From Iris pallida (taxonomy: Eukaryota; Streptophyta; Magnoliopsida; Asparagales; Iridaceae): DNA of 64,000 bases. Both the position numbers and the translations under genes were made by a program. The DNA is taken from assembly GCA_029216955.1 (NCBI GenBank), contig JANAVB010005598.1, positions 1,104,327-1,168,326 on the forward strand. The letters are read 5' to 3'. Shown here one piece after another: positions 34,590-46,260 of the stretch. The notes under the pieces are model-generated. The model did no database searches. It was not told where the DNA came from and saw only the letters and a list, made by a program, of their open reading frames with translations. Positions within the stretch are counted from its first letter, which is position 1, and every line of letters begins with the position of its first letter.

Positions 34590-34941
34590 AATTCCGAGGA
34601 CTAAATTTTTCTAAGGAGGGTAGAGATGTCACTCCCCGTTCCCAGAATACGTATTTTATACGTGTACTGCTTGAATGTATTTATTTAATATTTATCATGC
34701 ATTTGTTCTGTATTTAAATTCTTCAATTTCGTGTTTATTAATTTTCCTGTATTTTATTTTCTGCTTTTGCTTTAGCGCTTGGCTTAGTCTGTTCATTAAA
34801 ACAATTTGGTTTAGCTTGGTTCATCATGAATAGGAGTAGATGGCCTAGATCTTGTAGGAAGGAATGGGTGGTGGAGATTGACTTGGCTTGATATTTATGC
34901 CCCTTTTTACTTTTCTCTCTATTCATTACTCACATTTACTT
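34590..34941 (+). repeat. Pre-LTR motif and truncated 3' LTR of X
   Basis: AATTCCGAGGACTAAATT (34590-34607, two changes from the palindrome) and a purine run precede the LTR at 34627 (TGTCACTCCCCGTTCCCAGA). It matches the X 5' LTR to CACATTTACTT and then stops at 34941. The remaining about 2.6 kb of this LTR is absent. Confidence 0.88.
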
Positions 34942-35019
34942 AAAAATGATAAAAACTGAATAAAAAATAAAAAAATCTTTGAAAAAATGATAAACAAAGA
35001 TTAGAAAAACTTTAGAGAA

Positions 35020-35021
<2 letters not shown>

Positions 35022-35101
<80 letters not shown>
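35022..35101. repeat. (TA)n microsatellite
   Basis: About 40 uninterrupted TA units close to the truncated end of element X. Confidence 0.97.
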
Positions 35102-35103
<2 letters not shown>

Positions 35104-35659
35104 ACAAAAATCTTGAAAAAATAAAACAAAAAAAAAAGGAAGGGAAAAAAAACTAAAATTACTTTAAAAAAATAATAGTTTTTTTTACCAGGACAAGAAG
35201 TAAATACACACATATTCTTAAGAGTGATGATTCTCATATTTTGTAGACAAATAATTTAGTCAAATTTTTTTAATTTTTGAAAATAAATTTTGTGATATAA
35301 ACCAGACATAGAAGTAGCTTTTTCATCTTAAATTTGTTTTTAGAAAAATAACATACCAAACGTCCCATAAGGATTTTTGTGTAAGAATGTAAGAATAAGA
35401 GAGCGCGAGTATGTATGCATGCACGAGCAGAAAAAAGAATAGTGGTACTTACTTCCCAGAGGAAGCTAATTCCAGGCAGGTACTTCTCTTTTTCTGCTGG
35501 ACAGGTGGGTCATTTCACGTGCGGATGTGACCTTGCACGTGCGTCCAAGGCAGGCCTCGGACAAGAGGTCGGTCCCGCCGACCCCGCCGACCCCGCCGAC
35601 AAAAGCTTTCGATTTGACACGCCAGGGTGGGACCCACTTAGTGGTCGGGAGAGAAATCA

Positions 35660-35662
<3 letters not shown>

Positions 35663-35706
<44 letters not shown>
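35663..35706. repeat. (GA)n microsatellite
   Basis: About 21 GA units following a GC-rich stretch, of the kind common in plant 5' untranslated or promoter regions. Confidence 0.95.
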
Positions 35707-35707
<1 letters not shown>

Positions 35708-36743
35708 CCTAGGGGGGTGTTCGATGGTGACATGGCCCATAAGCATTCCCCATCACTTTCCAGTTTCCACTTTCCAGTTGAAGTCAAGTAACGGAGAAGG
35801 AAGAATGGGTGTGGCCACCTAATTCCTTCCTCATTTCATTGCACAGTTCTAGATGGACATCACCTCTATACTTCAAGTACCTTCTATTTAATATTTTCCA
35901 ATTTCTTCTATTTTTTCTAAGATTATTTACACTAATTATTTCTAAAAAATTTAAATTTATAACACATAATATCCTAATTTTTAAACTAATTAAAAATATA
36001 GGTATGTAGTGTCATAACTTTTTATCATCATATTAAAGTAGAGATATCCGTATAAACATAAAATATGAGATGAACAGTGTAATTAGTTTAAAAGTGTCAA
36101 ACTCGAATGACCAATGTAGTTACCAAGAAAAAACATAAGACTCTGACTGGGTGGTGGAAGATCAGTGGATCGAGCCACGTGGACATTTTTTTTTTCTTTT
36201 ATTTATAAAAATTGTGGGAGTTGGGGACAGCAGGTCCAAAGACATATAATGCAAGCATACACAAAATTTCAAGCATAATGCTGGACATCTCAAAAAAAAG
36301 TTTAAAAGTAGGAGTACCCTATGTTACAAAAACAAAACTTATAAATAGTTAGTGTAAATAACATTTTTTATTATATATGAAATTTTTTTTATTATTTTAC
36401 TACTAATTTTAACTCTCATCATTAAACAAAAAAAAAATCGGACCAATAAGGGTTTAGATCCTGGATTTTATATCGGATTAGAGTTTGTCATATCATATCA
36501 TGTTCAATTGGAAAGTTTTTACTCTAAATTTTTTTTTTTATATCATTTTTCCATTTTTTCCTCAACATAAGTACAAGTGCAACCACCAACACATGTTGGA
36601 AAGAGGGTATAATGAGAAAAATAAAACAAAAAATAAAATATACAAACTCTTTTCAATTGGACATGTTAGGGTTTAAAACTCTAAACTGGTGTAAAATCCA
36701 TAGTCTAAAGGCTATAGCCCAAAAATTTGTGAAGTCGAACTTA

Positions 36744-36943
36744 CAGGGTCGGCCCTGGGGTAAGCAAGACAAGAATTCAGACTTGGGCAACCCCCCTCTG
36801 CTTAGGACAACCGCTAGGCTCAGCGTGATCCCAATAGAGTTCTAGGTCACGGGTGACCCTACATGATCGACCTATAATAAGGGTCAAGGAACAACCAAAA
36901 CTATGGTCCGAATAGGGCAACCCAACCCCGTGGGCCGACCCTG
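36744..36943. mobile_element. hAT-like MITE, 200 bp
   Basis: Perfect 12-bp terminal inverted repeats CAGGGTCGGCCC (36744-36755) and GGGCCGACCCTG (36932-36943). The flanking 8-mers CGAACTTA and GGAACCTA match at 6 of 8 positions, fitting an old 8-bp duplication as made by hAT elements. There is no coding capacity, so a transposase would have to act in trans. Confidence 0.65.
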
Positions 36944-37187
36944 GGAACCTATTCAGCTATGATATTTGTATCTCTGTCTTCTTATCACCTTTTTCTTTTT
37001 ATTTCATATGCCAAAAAAAGACTGCACACAAACAAGAAAAATCCAAAATCAAGAGTTATTTACACTGACATCTTCTATATTTGTGTTTACTGAGCAAATC
37101 CCTCATAGTTTAAAAATATATATATTGACATCCCATGTCCTTTATATTTTTTTAAAGCAAACGGTCAGTTTAAATTTATATATATTA
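36944..37187. other. AT-rich spacer, nothing recognised
   Basis: AT-rich DNA between the MITE and the copia LTR. The ORF 36966-37190 has no recognisable motif. Confidence 0.5.
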
Positions 37188-37431
37188 TAAAGTAAAGAGA
37201 TATGGAGATAGAAAAATGGAGAAAATTGTTTCTTCATTCACTTGTCACAAATCAACATGAGAAGAGCCTCTTATATAGGCTTATAATGGAGGCTACCATC
37301 ATAATGACAATAAAAGAAGAAATGCCAAAAGACATAAGTTATAGATAATCAAAAGGCATAGATTATAGATAACCAAAAGACATAGGTTACGTAGGCCAAA
37401 TAATTGTGGTGAATTATCCATATTTACAACA
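37188..37431 (-). repeat. 3' LTR of a minus-strand copia element
   Basis: Read on the minus strand it begins TGTTGTAAATATGGATAATT just after a purine run (CCAAGGAGGAG), the normal 3' LTR junction. It contains CTATATAAGAGG as a TATA box and ends near TTTCTATCTCCA. The downstream boundary is approximate because the other LTR is missing. It looks like the short LTR of Ale/Retrofit-type copia elements (family recollection). Confidence 0.7.
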
Positions 37432-39440
37432 CTCCTCCTTGGATATTCACCATTAATTAGTTGGTGGTGTATGAACATTTATTGTCTCGTTAAAACCTTA
37501 CTAAGAAAAACCCAGTGGAAAAAAAAATCTTAGTCAAGAAAAAAGAGTACAATGTGCATAACTCAAAAATATTCTCCATGAGTCATACTCCCCCTCGATA
37601 TAATATATTTGCTTGACTTCGATCACTTTCGTCCTTTGGAGCTCATATGCATAAAATAATTTTGGTGGAAGGTGCTTATTCGATCTCCTTTGATGAATCC
37701 CTCTCGGACTTACGTAATGCAAGCCGTATTGTCTTTGAATATTCTAGGCTCATCTGTAACTGTAAGTAGTTGACAATTTACTCGTATATGATAAATGATC
37801 GATCGCAGTCATACAATTTCTCTTGTTGCTTCTTGTAATACAATTAATTCTGCATAGCTAGAGAAAGTTACTACTGAACATTGCTTTGTTGATCGTCAAG
37901 ATATAGATGCATGGTTATTAATAAATACATAACCTGTTTGGGAGCAACCCTTATGAGGGTCAAAATGATATTTGAGTCTGCACAACCAACTAGACAAAAA
38001 TTGTTAGTGGAATCACATGAATAAAATAATCTCATATTAGTTGTTCCACGAAAATATCTCAATATGTGTTTAACTCCATACCGATGTCCAAGTGTAGGTA
38101 TAAAAACTATACCTAGATAATAAATTAACAGAAAATGCGATATCTGATCTTGTGCAATGGCTAGATATAGTAGTGCTCCAATAGTACTTAAATACGATAT
38201 TTCTGGACCAAAAACTTTTTCATCTTCTCTCTTTGGTTGTAATGGATATTTATCCAAATTCAACCTGCGTACAACCATATGTGTACTTAGTCGATTTACT
38301 TTATTCATTCTGAATCGGTTCAAAATTCTCTCAATATATTGGGAATGATGCATTAATATTCCACTTGAATTTCATTCTATTTACAAACCGAGACCAAGCA
38401 TTGTCTTTTCCCAAGTCTTTCATTTCAAATTCATTCTTCAAATAGTTTGCAGTTTTCTCCAATTCTATAGGAGACCTGATAAGGTTTTATATCATCCATA
38501 TATACTACTACTATCGAGAATCCATTTTCGAATTTCTTAATGAAGACACATGGATAAATTTGACTATTTTTGTATCATTCTTTAGTCAAATATATAATAA
38601 GACGATTATACCACATTCTTTTGGGTTATTTTAATCCATACAATGCTCATCTAATTTGAACACATGCCCTTAGACTTAGTCTTTGGCATTGTAAATCCTT
38701 CTGAAATTTTTATATTGATGTCAGTATTTAAGTCTCCGTATAAATATGCAGTTACAACGTCCATAAATCTTATATCAATATTTTTTTAGAAACTGCGAGA
38801 TTAATTAGATATTTAAAATGACATCATTAACTGGAGAACATGTCTCAATGTAGTCAATTCCAGGTTTTTGAGAGAAACCCTGTGCTACAAGTCGGGCTTT
38901 GTATCTTCCAACTTCGTTTCTCTCATTTCGTTCTCACGAAACACCCATTTAAAACTAACATGGTTTACGCCCTTTGGTGTTTCCACTATAGGTCTAAACA
39001 AACCACGTTTTTCTAAAGATTTTAATTCTGCTTGAATATCATCTTTCCAGATTGACCAATCTTTTCTTTGTCGATATTCATTTGTACTACGTGGTTCATT
39101 TTCACAATAAGTGTTATCCTTTGGTATTTCAGTAGCTACTGTATAGCTAAATATGTCACCGATGACAAATGCTTGTCTATTCTATAATCCACCTGAACAT
39201 GTATGGAATATCGAGATCTCTTCATTTTCAGGTACCTGTGCCTCTCTAGAGGCATCCATAGGAATTTCAGTGAATTTGAAAACATGCACATATTCATTAT
39301 TTATTTTTTTGGAGCTCCAGCCACTACTTTTATCAGGACAAGATGTTTCATTAGCTCTCCTTTTTCTAGGAGCGCTATCCTTGGACCTTATAGGCCTACC
39401 ATGCTTTTGACGTGTAGTAGTATTTGCCGCCTTGGAACCT
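37432..39440 (-). pseudogene. pol: Copia pol remnant: IN tail, RT, RNase H (minus strand)
   Basis: From right to left on the minus strand: an integrase-RT linker with KHGRPIRSKDSAPRKR (about 39410-39350), the RT start ELKSLEKRGLFRPIVETPKG and [12 protein letters not shown] (about 39030-38930), RT/connection pieces with many shifts, then RMNKVNRLSTHMVVR, ISYLSTIGALLYLA and ILRYFRGTTNM (38353-37871), and the RNase H end GIHQRRSNKHLPPKLFYAYELQ (about 37705-37640). Gag, PR and most of IN are missing; the sequence stops at about 39440 against an LTR of element C. Badly decayed but unmistakably Ty1/copia. Confidence 0.8.
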
Positions 39441-40189
39441 TTAGGCCATTTGATAATTTTTAGTTATTATTAAATTCACACTTTTATTCTTGATTATCAT
39501 ATATACGTTACCGTGACTTTCAATTTAGGAGCACAAGACTAGTCATTTTCTTCAAACCAACTTGTCATACATGATCTATTCGAGACACTCTTCACCCATG
39601 ACCTTCGTGTCCCACTCAGACACACCATCTTGTGCTTCATTTTTATCGCACAACTTTTCGGACATTAGACCCAATCTCGTTTTACCCCACGAAATCACAT
39701 TTACTTCCAACTTGAATTGGAGAGTACACCATTTTGACCCAAACTTGTCGACCCAAGATATGGACACAGCCCATTTTGAGCCTACTACACACATGCTACT
39801 CGTGTCCCATCCAATTGAGTTCCCGTATACTATTTATTTATCCGTGAAAATAAATGACCAATTTGAGTCATTTAATTCACTTAGACCAAACTGTGACCCG
39901 ACCCGACTCAATTTGAGCCCAACCCAAGCTTCATGTTGTTCCCTCATGAATACCCCACACCAATATCTCTCGCTACACTTTGTAGATATTTTATTCTCTC
40001 TATACATTTGTAAATATCCCCTTCTCTCTCTTTCTAATAAATAATTTATATATACATATAACACACACACTCTCTCTCTCTCTTTCTTTCTTTAATTCTC
40101 TCTCTTCCCATCACTTTTACCCATGCTACCCCTCTCCCCATAACAGCAGCCGAACCCCTCTCATTTTTTTTTTCTTCACATTTTCTTTT

Positions 40190-40273
40190 TTTTCTTCTTC
40201 TTCTTCTTCTTCTTCTTCTTCTTCATGTTCTTATTCTTCTTTAAAACACTATCATCATCATCATCATCATCAT
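40190..40273. repeat. (TTC)n and (ATC)n tracts
   Basis: About 11 TTC triplets to 40224 and about 8 ATC triplets at 40250-40273. Both are shorter in the partner LTR (about 47268-47310), a length polymorphism between the two LTRs of one element. Confidence 0.9.
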
Positions 40274-41182
40274 TACCACCTCACCATCTTTATCATAACC
40301 CCATTCTCCTTCTCTTCCTCTCCAGCTGCTGTTGCTGCTGCGTGTTGCTGCCGTAAAGCTACTGCTGCCACTGCTGTTGCGAGCGGTGCTGCCGTGCGCC
40401 GCCAGGCCAGCCACCGCCAACCTCCCCCCTGGCCGGCGAACCAGGGCAGCGCCCCCTCAATTCGTCTACAACAGCAGCAGCATCTAGCTGCACAACAGCT
40501 GCCGCCGTGCGCGCTTCCAGCGCCGTCGCGTACGCGAGGCCGGCCACCGTTGGCCGCCCCAAGGCCGACGCCCACCCTCCGGCAAACCCCCTGGGCAGCA
40601 CCTCGCTTCCCCGACATGCAACCTAGTCGATTCGTACGTTTTGTACGGGATCCCGTCGTGACGCGCACGGATTTGAGTCAGAATTTGTGTTTCGCCGTAG
40701 CAACTTCGCACGTGTTTTATGGACGATCCGACCGTTGGATCGTCGAATTCTTCCCTCCGTTGTAATTTCGGTATATAGCTTTTCACTCTCTCAAGTTTCA
40801 TCCAATAATTTTATTTTTTGATACATCAAAATTGGCCGCCAAGTTGACACTTTAAATTGTACTATTTTTGGACAGTTTTGTGGAGCCAACTTCGCGGACT
40901 TGTATCTCCGTCGTCGCAGCTCTGTTTGATGCGCCGTTAGGTCTTGTGCATAACTAGTATAAACCTCTTCCTGTCCCTTAAGTTTCATTTTATTGTGAGG
41001 TCGTTTGATTGGTTGAATTCGACGCCAAAGTTGGCCGTCCGAATTCATAATTTTTAACTTGTTAAATTCCAATTCTGAACCCGGGACTCCGAATTCTAAA
41101 TCTGACACCACCAGTATACTCGTGGCGTCATTCTGGCACGAATTCATATATAGTTTGCTTGATTTGGAGGACGTGGGCCCTG

Positions 41183-41813
41183 GCACGTATTTTTGTGCAA
41201 ACTGAATTCCATTATCCGTATCAACGGACCATTTTGAGATCGATTCATCGGAATCCACTTTCGGACATACCATTGGGTTCGTATCATTATTTTGGACTCG
41301 TTGACATATACTTTGCTAGATTTAGTGGACTTGGGCTCCGGTACGCATTTTCGTGCAAACCAGATTCTATTGTCCGAGTCAACGGACCATTTTGAGATCG
41401 ACTCATCGGAATCCACTTTTAGACATACCGTTGGATTCGTATCGTCATTTTGGACTCGTTGACATATACTTTGCTAGATTTAGTAGACTTGGGCTCCGGC
41501 ACGTATTTTTGTGCAAACCGGATTCCACTGTCCGAGTCAATGGACCATTTGAGATCGACTCATCGAAATCTACTTTCGGACATACTGTTGGGTTCGTATC
41601 GTCATTTTGGACTTATTGACATATACTTTGCTAAATTTAGTGGACTTGGACTTCGACACATATTTCCGTGCAAATCAGATTCTACTGTTCGAGTCAACGG
41701 ACCATTTTGAGATCGACTCATCGAAATCCACTTCCGGGCATACCGTTTGGTTCATATCGTCATTCTGGACTAGTAGACATTTAGTTTGCTATATTTTGAT
41801 GACTTTGATCTTA
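41183..41813. repeat. 157-bp tandem repeat in C 5' LTR, four units
   Basis: The anchor GACTTGGGCTCCGG recurs ending near 41340, 41499 and 41655 (as GGACTTGGACTTCG), with divergent edge copies at about 41183 and 41813. This gives units of about 156-159 bp. Each unit includes GGACCATTTTGAGATCGACT and TTGACATATACTTTGCTAGA. The 3' LTR has the same four-unit array at about 48105-48730. Confidence 0.9.
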
Positions 41814-43396
41814 ACACGTTTTTCGGTGCAAGGTGGGTCCAATGGTGGACCGCATCTTGATCCGAAGTACCATTTTGCTCATGTGTCCATAATTGGACTT
41901 ATGGGTAGTCTATCCTAGCTATTTTACTTATTCTGGAAATGTTGGTGATGTTTGTTTCAGCATCCGATGACGTTCATGGAGACTCCTATGTTGCTACCTT
42001 TCTTGGACTTGACGATTGTCTACAGGACATCATCGGCTCACTGCTTCACTCCAGGCAAGATACCTTGCCATACTTGTACTGTTTATATTATTCATATCTA
42101 TACTTGTATTTTTAGATGGTGACACTGGTTGTGTGTATCCAAGGATGACTTAGGTTTTATCGATGATGGCATCGATGTTATGGGTGTGCGCGTGTGTGTA
42201 ACTTAGAGTTAGTAGACAGACCCGAGATGGAGGAGTTATCCCGAATAACTTTTATGGCTTGACACGAGATATTACACGACACCTTGAGTGAGGATCATAG
42301 TGTTGGCATGAACTTACGCATTCGACTGATCATCGGTACGAGCGGTTCGTGTGTCGGTACATGTAGAGTTAGATGGTGTCTAGGTTAGATACTCGCATTG
42401 AGATATGGATTGGCTGAGTTGTGGATACGACTTGTACATTTCCTGGGACGGGGAAGACAACCAGTAGGCGTATGGGACAGACAGTTATATTATTTTATGT
42501 TAGCCTCAGAGGGGCCCGGCTATGGGCATGGGTACTTATTAGTGGGGTATGTCTGGCAGCGGCCACGAGCTGTACGCTAGGTTCGGTCGGGAGGTATGCT
42601 AGTATAGTACTAATCGGCTCGTGATCCGACGCTCGGCCCGTGTTCCGATGCAAATCCTTCGGCTCGTGATCCGACATCGGCCCATGCTTCGACGTACATT
42701 CTTACTCACCTACCCATACACCAAAGGTTGTCTTCAACATGCATTCACATAGACTTGTTAGTTCGTATACCTATGTCGGACCGTATCATGGAACAGTGTC
42801 TTATCATGGACTGGTATGCCTTCCACTGATCAGGATTGGTCAGAGATATGGTTTACTGATCGATGACTGTTTATTAGGCCATGTTATGATTCAGGTTGAT
42901 TTCATTATATTCAGTTCACATTATGGCATGCATTTCTGTATCTTGTTACGTCCCTCTGAGGACCTGGTGATCTCTCTAGGTATTCACTGAGCAGTTAGTA
43001 CAGAGTAGCTGGATAGGTGCTGCATGATGCACCGAGGTCTCAAGTATATATTTATATACGTGTTCTTGCTATTTCTATTTACGCTTTTCTGTTTATATCT
43101 TCATGCTGTATTTGCCTCATGCTGCTAGGTAGCCTATTATTACCAAGCTTATTCCTTTCTCGAGCTTGTTCGAACATTTATATTAATGGGTGGCGAACTT
43201 TAGTTTATTTTATTCACTTCTTGGTATTCACTTCTTTTACTGTGGATTGAGATATAGTTGATCAGTTACTCTTAGTTACCCTTTACAGCGGAGTACATCC
43301 AGGGATAAGTCCATCAAATTGGAAACTTACCCTAGATCGTATTAGCTGGCATGGTCGTGCTCAGGTTCCTATATATTTTAGAACTGGGGCGTGACA

Positions 43397-46260
43397 TGTT
43401 TTAGTGGTGGCCCATGCAGGTCGAGATCGTTTCGGTTAAGTTACTGTACCGGACGAGCCTGCGTCAGGATGATATATTAGAATCTCAATCCACTACTGCT
43501 ATTGAAAATTCTTTTGACTCCTACTGTCGCCCTTGAAAATTTGCATTGTGCTCAATCATACCATTCTTGAATTACTATTTATAAATTCTCATCTTTTCCT
43601 CTCTCGGAAGGACGAACACTTGTGTTGACGATCACTTCGTCTATATCTTATTATTGATTGTGACTATAGTGGATAGACTATCTTGTGGGTAATTATTTGG
43701 GATATATAGTGGTTTGGATAGATGTCTTTACCAGATAGACAGTTAGGGTAAGAATGATATTTCTATCAAGGTTTAAATTTTTATAGGAAAACCCTTTTGT
43801 TGAATGATTACTGAGATGCAAATTAGGGATTCGACAACATCATGTAAATTATCACATTGAGCTAGGAAGTTTACCTAGAAAGATACATTAACACATGCAT
43901 GACAGGACTAGGTGATTAGCTAAGGTGGGTAGACTGTAAAGATGCCTCTCTAAGATAGGATGTGGAATAGAGAATAGTGCAAGGTTTACCATAGCATGAG
44001 ACATGAGGACTATTAAGCCAAACCATGCCACCCTCTGCTTGAGTTAGATAGAGTACTGCAAAGAATTATCATCGAACCATACAGGTTGACCAAAGGAAGG
44101 TACAAAGATTCTTTGGTTGTAAGGATTAAACTTGAAGGAAGATAACTTGAAAGTTTCAAAGGATGATAACAACTAAAGTTCGAGGACCCGTCAGGATGAA
44201 CGAATTGATGAAACATGACGATCATGACTAGATACGAGCTTTGGGAGTTGTAGTAAAAGTTTAGAAATTTATATGTAGAGGATATAGAAAAGCAGGAATA
44301 TGGTATAATAGGAAAAAGGATAAATTTCTTAGATGATGAGGAACTATCCTAGAAAGATTAAGTATCAGAAGGAAGTGTGATATAGGGAATGTGTAAGATT
44401 AAGTTAGACTAGTCAACCAACTCTATGGTGGATAAGTCAGATCTTGAATGAACTATTAGAGATAGAGACTAGAAGAATAGTCAATACAGTTAGGCTGTGA
44501 TAGATGTATTAGAAATAAGTACTTATTAGACCAGGTCTTAGATTTTGTTAGTAGATAGTTATGCGTGCTTGTGAGAAACATATAATAGCTTATGGATAGA
44601 TAAGGTAGAACCTTGGTTAGGCTATTATTGGATAGGATTTAAGGCTTGTATAGGTATAACATTGAGTTTCAAGGTTGTTTAAGTTTAAGATTTGATCATG
44701 ATCTTCGATTATTAATCGTAGCCAAGGATCTAGGAGTAGAATTAGAACTATACCTCAAGAGCCCGACTGGTAAATCCTTTATTGATGTAAGTTAGTTAGA
44801 GAACCTAGAGGAACTGTAACTGAACATTGTGTTAGTTTGAGGATAAGTAGTGGATATGCTAGGAGAGAGAATTACAAAGAACAGTGAGTTTAGTCTGAAT
44901 GAATGAAGATGAATAAGAATGGAATTTTAGGGAAAACATGATTGAGACAAGGATTACGACCATGATTATCTACGAAAACATAAAGAGGATTACAGATAGA
45001 ACCATACCTTAAGCAATATTTGAAATCCGATAAAGAACGAGGGGACTATCTCGAGGAGGGAGACGAAATAATTTATGACACATAGAGGTAAGATTAGGAA
45101 AATGGTAATAAAATATGAGGATATTGACATAGAAAGTTTTAGCACTTGAACGAGATTATGGCATAAGATGACAAAAAAAGATTGCAAGTTAGAGAGGTAG
45201 AGCAATCCTAAATAGTTTGAGACGTATAATCTAGAGCTGAGTAAGTACATAGTAGATGACAAATTTCTTGAAGATGGAGATATTCCAAAGAGGATAAATT
45301 AAGAATTAAAGTTTTCAAGAATTGAAGACGTCTGGAGACCTGGGCATATTACATTATGAACATCTTGATATTGTGTTAGCAGAAGTTACAATTGAAAGGG
45401 AAAAGTTGTAGAACAGAGTGTACTACTGGAAAATTGGATGATATCAAGGACTTTCGAATATTATGATTAGATCATGGAATAAGGGACTAGCCTTGTCTGA
45501 TGGATCATATATTATCTAGGGACCTGATAGATAGGCTAAATCATAGTATGAATTGGTGTGTAATTATCTCAGCCGCTTGATTTTCATATTATTCTAGGTG
45601 ACTTCCCATATTTGTTTGAGACACATCCATATTCCTTCTCTTCCTATTTTTAAGCTTGTAACGTGATTTAGCCAACTTATCATTCTAATTACGATTTAGA
45701 AGATCGCTTTCTTCCTTCGCCATGCTTCGACCTCAAATCTATAACCCTGATCTCATCTCTCTTTTGCCAAATGATCATCTTATCCTAAGACATCATTCCT
45801 CCCAAATTCCTAATCAAGAATCCACTTAGTCGTACCATATTCTTATGAAAAATCTGTTTTGGATCTTTTCGAAACTCTCCGTATCGTTATCTGTAACTTT
45901 CTTATTCGTGATACGCTTGAGCTTGTTTACAAATCCCTTTATGCCCCTCGCTTTGGTTATGCCCAACCAAGCCAATCCTCTTTTGTCTATTGAACTCTGA
46001 ACCATATAGGATTAGCACTAAATTGATATAATTTTCTTATAGAGTTATTGACTAATAGTACCATGATAGTGCCTAGGATTATTGCAGACTGTAATATCTG
46101 AATTCCAGTTTTCCTTTGTAAAATCTTGCTAGTAGAATCACGACTATGATCTTCTGGTTGGGACTAGTCGTACTTGACTCCATTAAGATTTTAATATTCT
46201 ATCTTCTTATACCATGTCTTATTGTAATTTTGAGGACGAAATTCTATAAGGTGGGTAGGT
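43397..46260 (+). other. Non-coding internal region of element C
   Basis: It starts TGTTTTAGTGGTGGCCCATG (primer-site position) and ends with AATTTTGAGGACGAAATT (46226-46243) and the purine-rich GGTGGGTAGG before the LTR. The ORFs at 44013-44225 (minus) and 44990-45262 (minus) are short and AT-driven. No CCHC, D-S/T-G, xDD or D-D-E motif was found in any frame. An extremely decayed gag-pol cannot be excluded. Confidence 0.65.

Larger units (their letters stand above)
15396..34941 (+). mobile_element. Element X: Tekay-like chromovirus interrupted by element Y
   Basis: Element X consists of the LTR at 15396-18298, internal DNA at 18299-21707, the nested sister element Y (21708-32840), internal DNA at 32846-34626, and a 3' LTR from 34627 cut at 34941. 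The two X LTRs share sequence up to CACATTTACTT, including a 'TAGGAGT...GGCCTAGATCTTG' stretch that the Y LTRs lack. gag-pol resumes after Y at exactly the codon where it was broken. Stops, a 4-bp insertion near 20823 and a 7-bp deletion near the C-terminus disable the gene. Confidence 0.9.
34942..36743. other. Low-copy-looking AT-rich DNA, no gene recognised
   Basis: No similarity to the other units in the window and no protein motif in either strand. It contains A- and T-rich stretches and a more GC-rich island at about 35440-35720 with CACGTG words (about 35516 and 35536) and three CCGCCGACC-like repeats. An ORF at 35415-35822 crosses the GA repeat and is not convincing as a gene. The island could be a decayed host promoter or 5' UTR (inference, weak). 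Confidence 0.5.
39441..43396 (+). repeat. 5' LTR of element C (start missing)
   Basis: It begins in GGCCATTTGATAATTTTTA, matching 46520 onward of the partner, and ends GAACTGGGGCGTGACA. It includes CT-rich and (TTC)n/(ATC)n tracts (40070-40275), a GC- and CpG-rich stretch (40320-40680), four 157-bp tandem units (41183-41813) and a second half with short ORFs (42398-43250). The many open frames in this LTR reflect tandem repeats and GC content and are not credible genes. Confidence 0.82.

Noticed and set aside
35415..35822. 135-codon ORF in the GC-rich island.
   Set aside because: It runs through the (GA)n microsatellite as an Arg-Glu run and shows no domain; a host exon cannot be shown.
40273..40765. 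GC-rich ORFs on both strands (Ala/Arg-rich and Pro/Gln-rich).
   Set aside because: Open frames on both strands of the same GC-rich DNA are expected from composition; the partner LTR does not keep the same frame lengths.
41159..41918. Overlapping repeat-protein-like ORFs in LTR C, also at 48280-48845.
   Set aside because: They follow the 157-bp tandem units and switch frame from unit to unit; present in both LTRs but without codon bias or start context.
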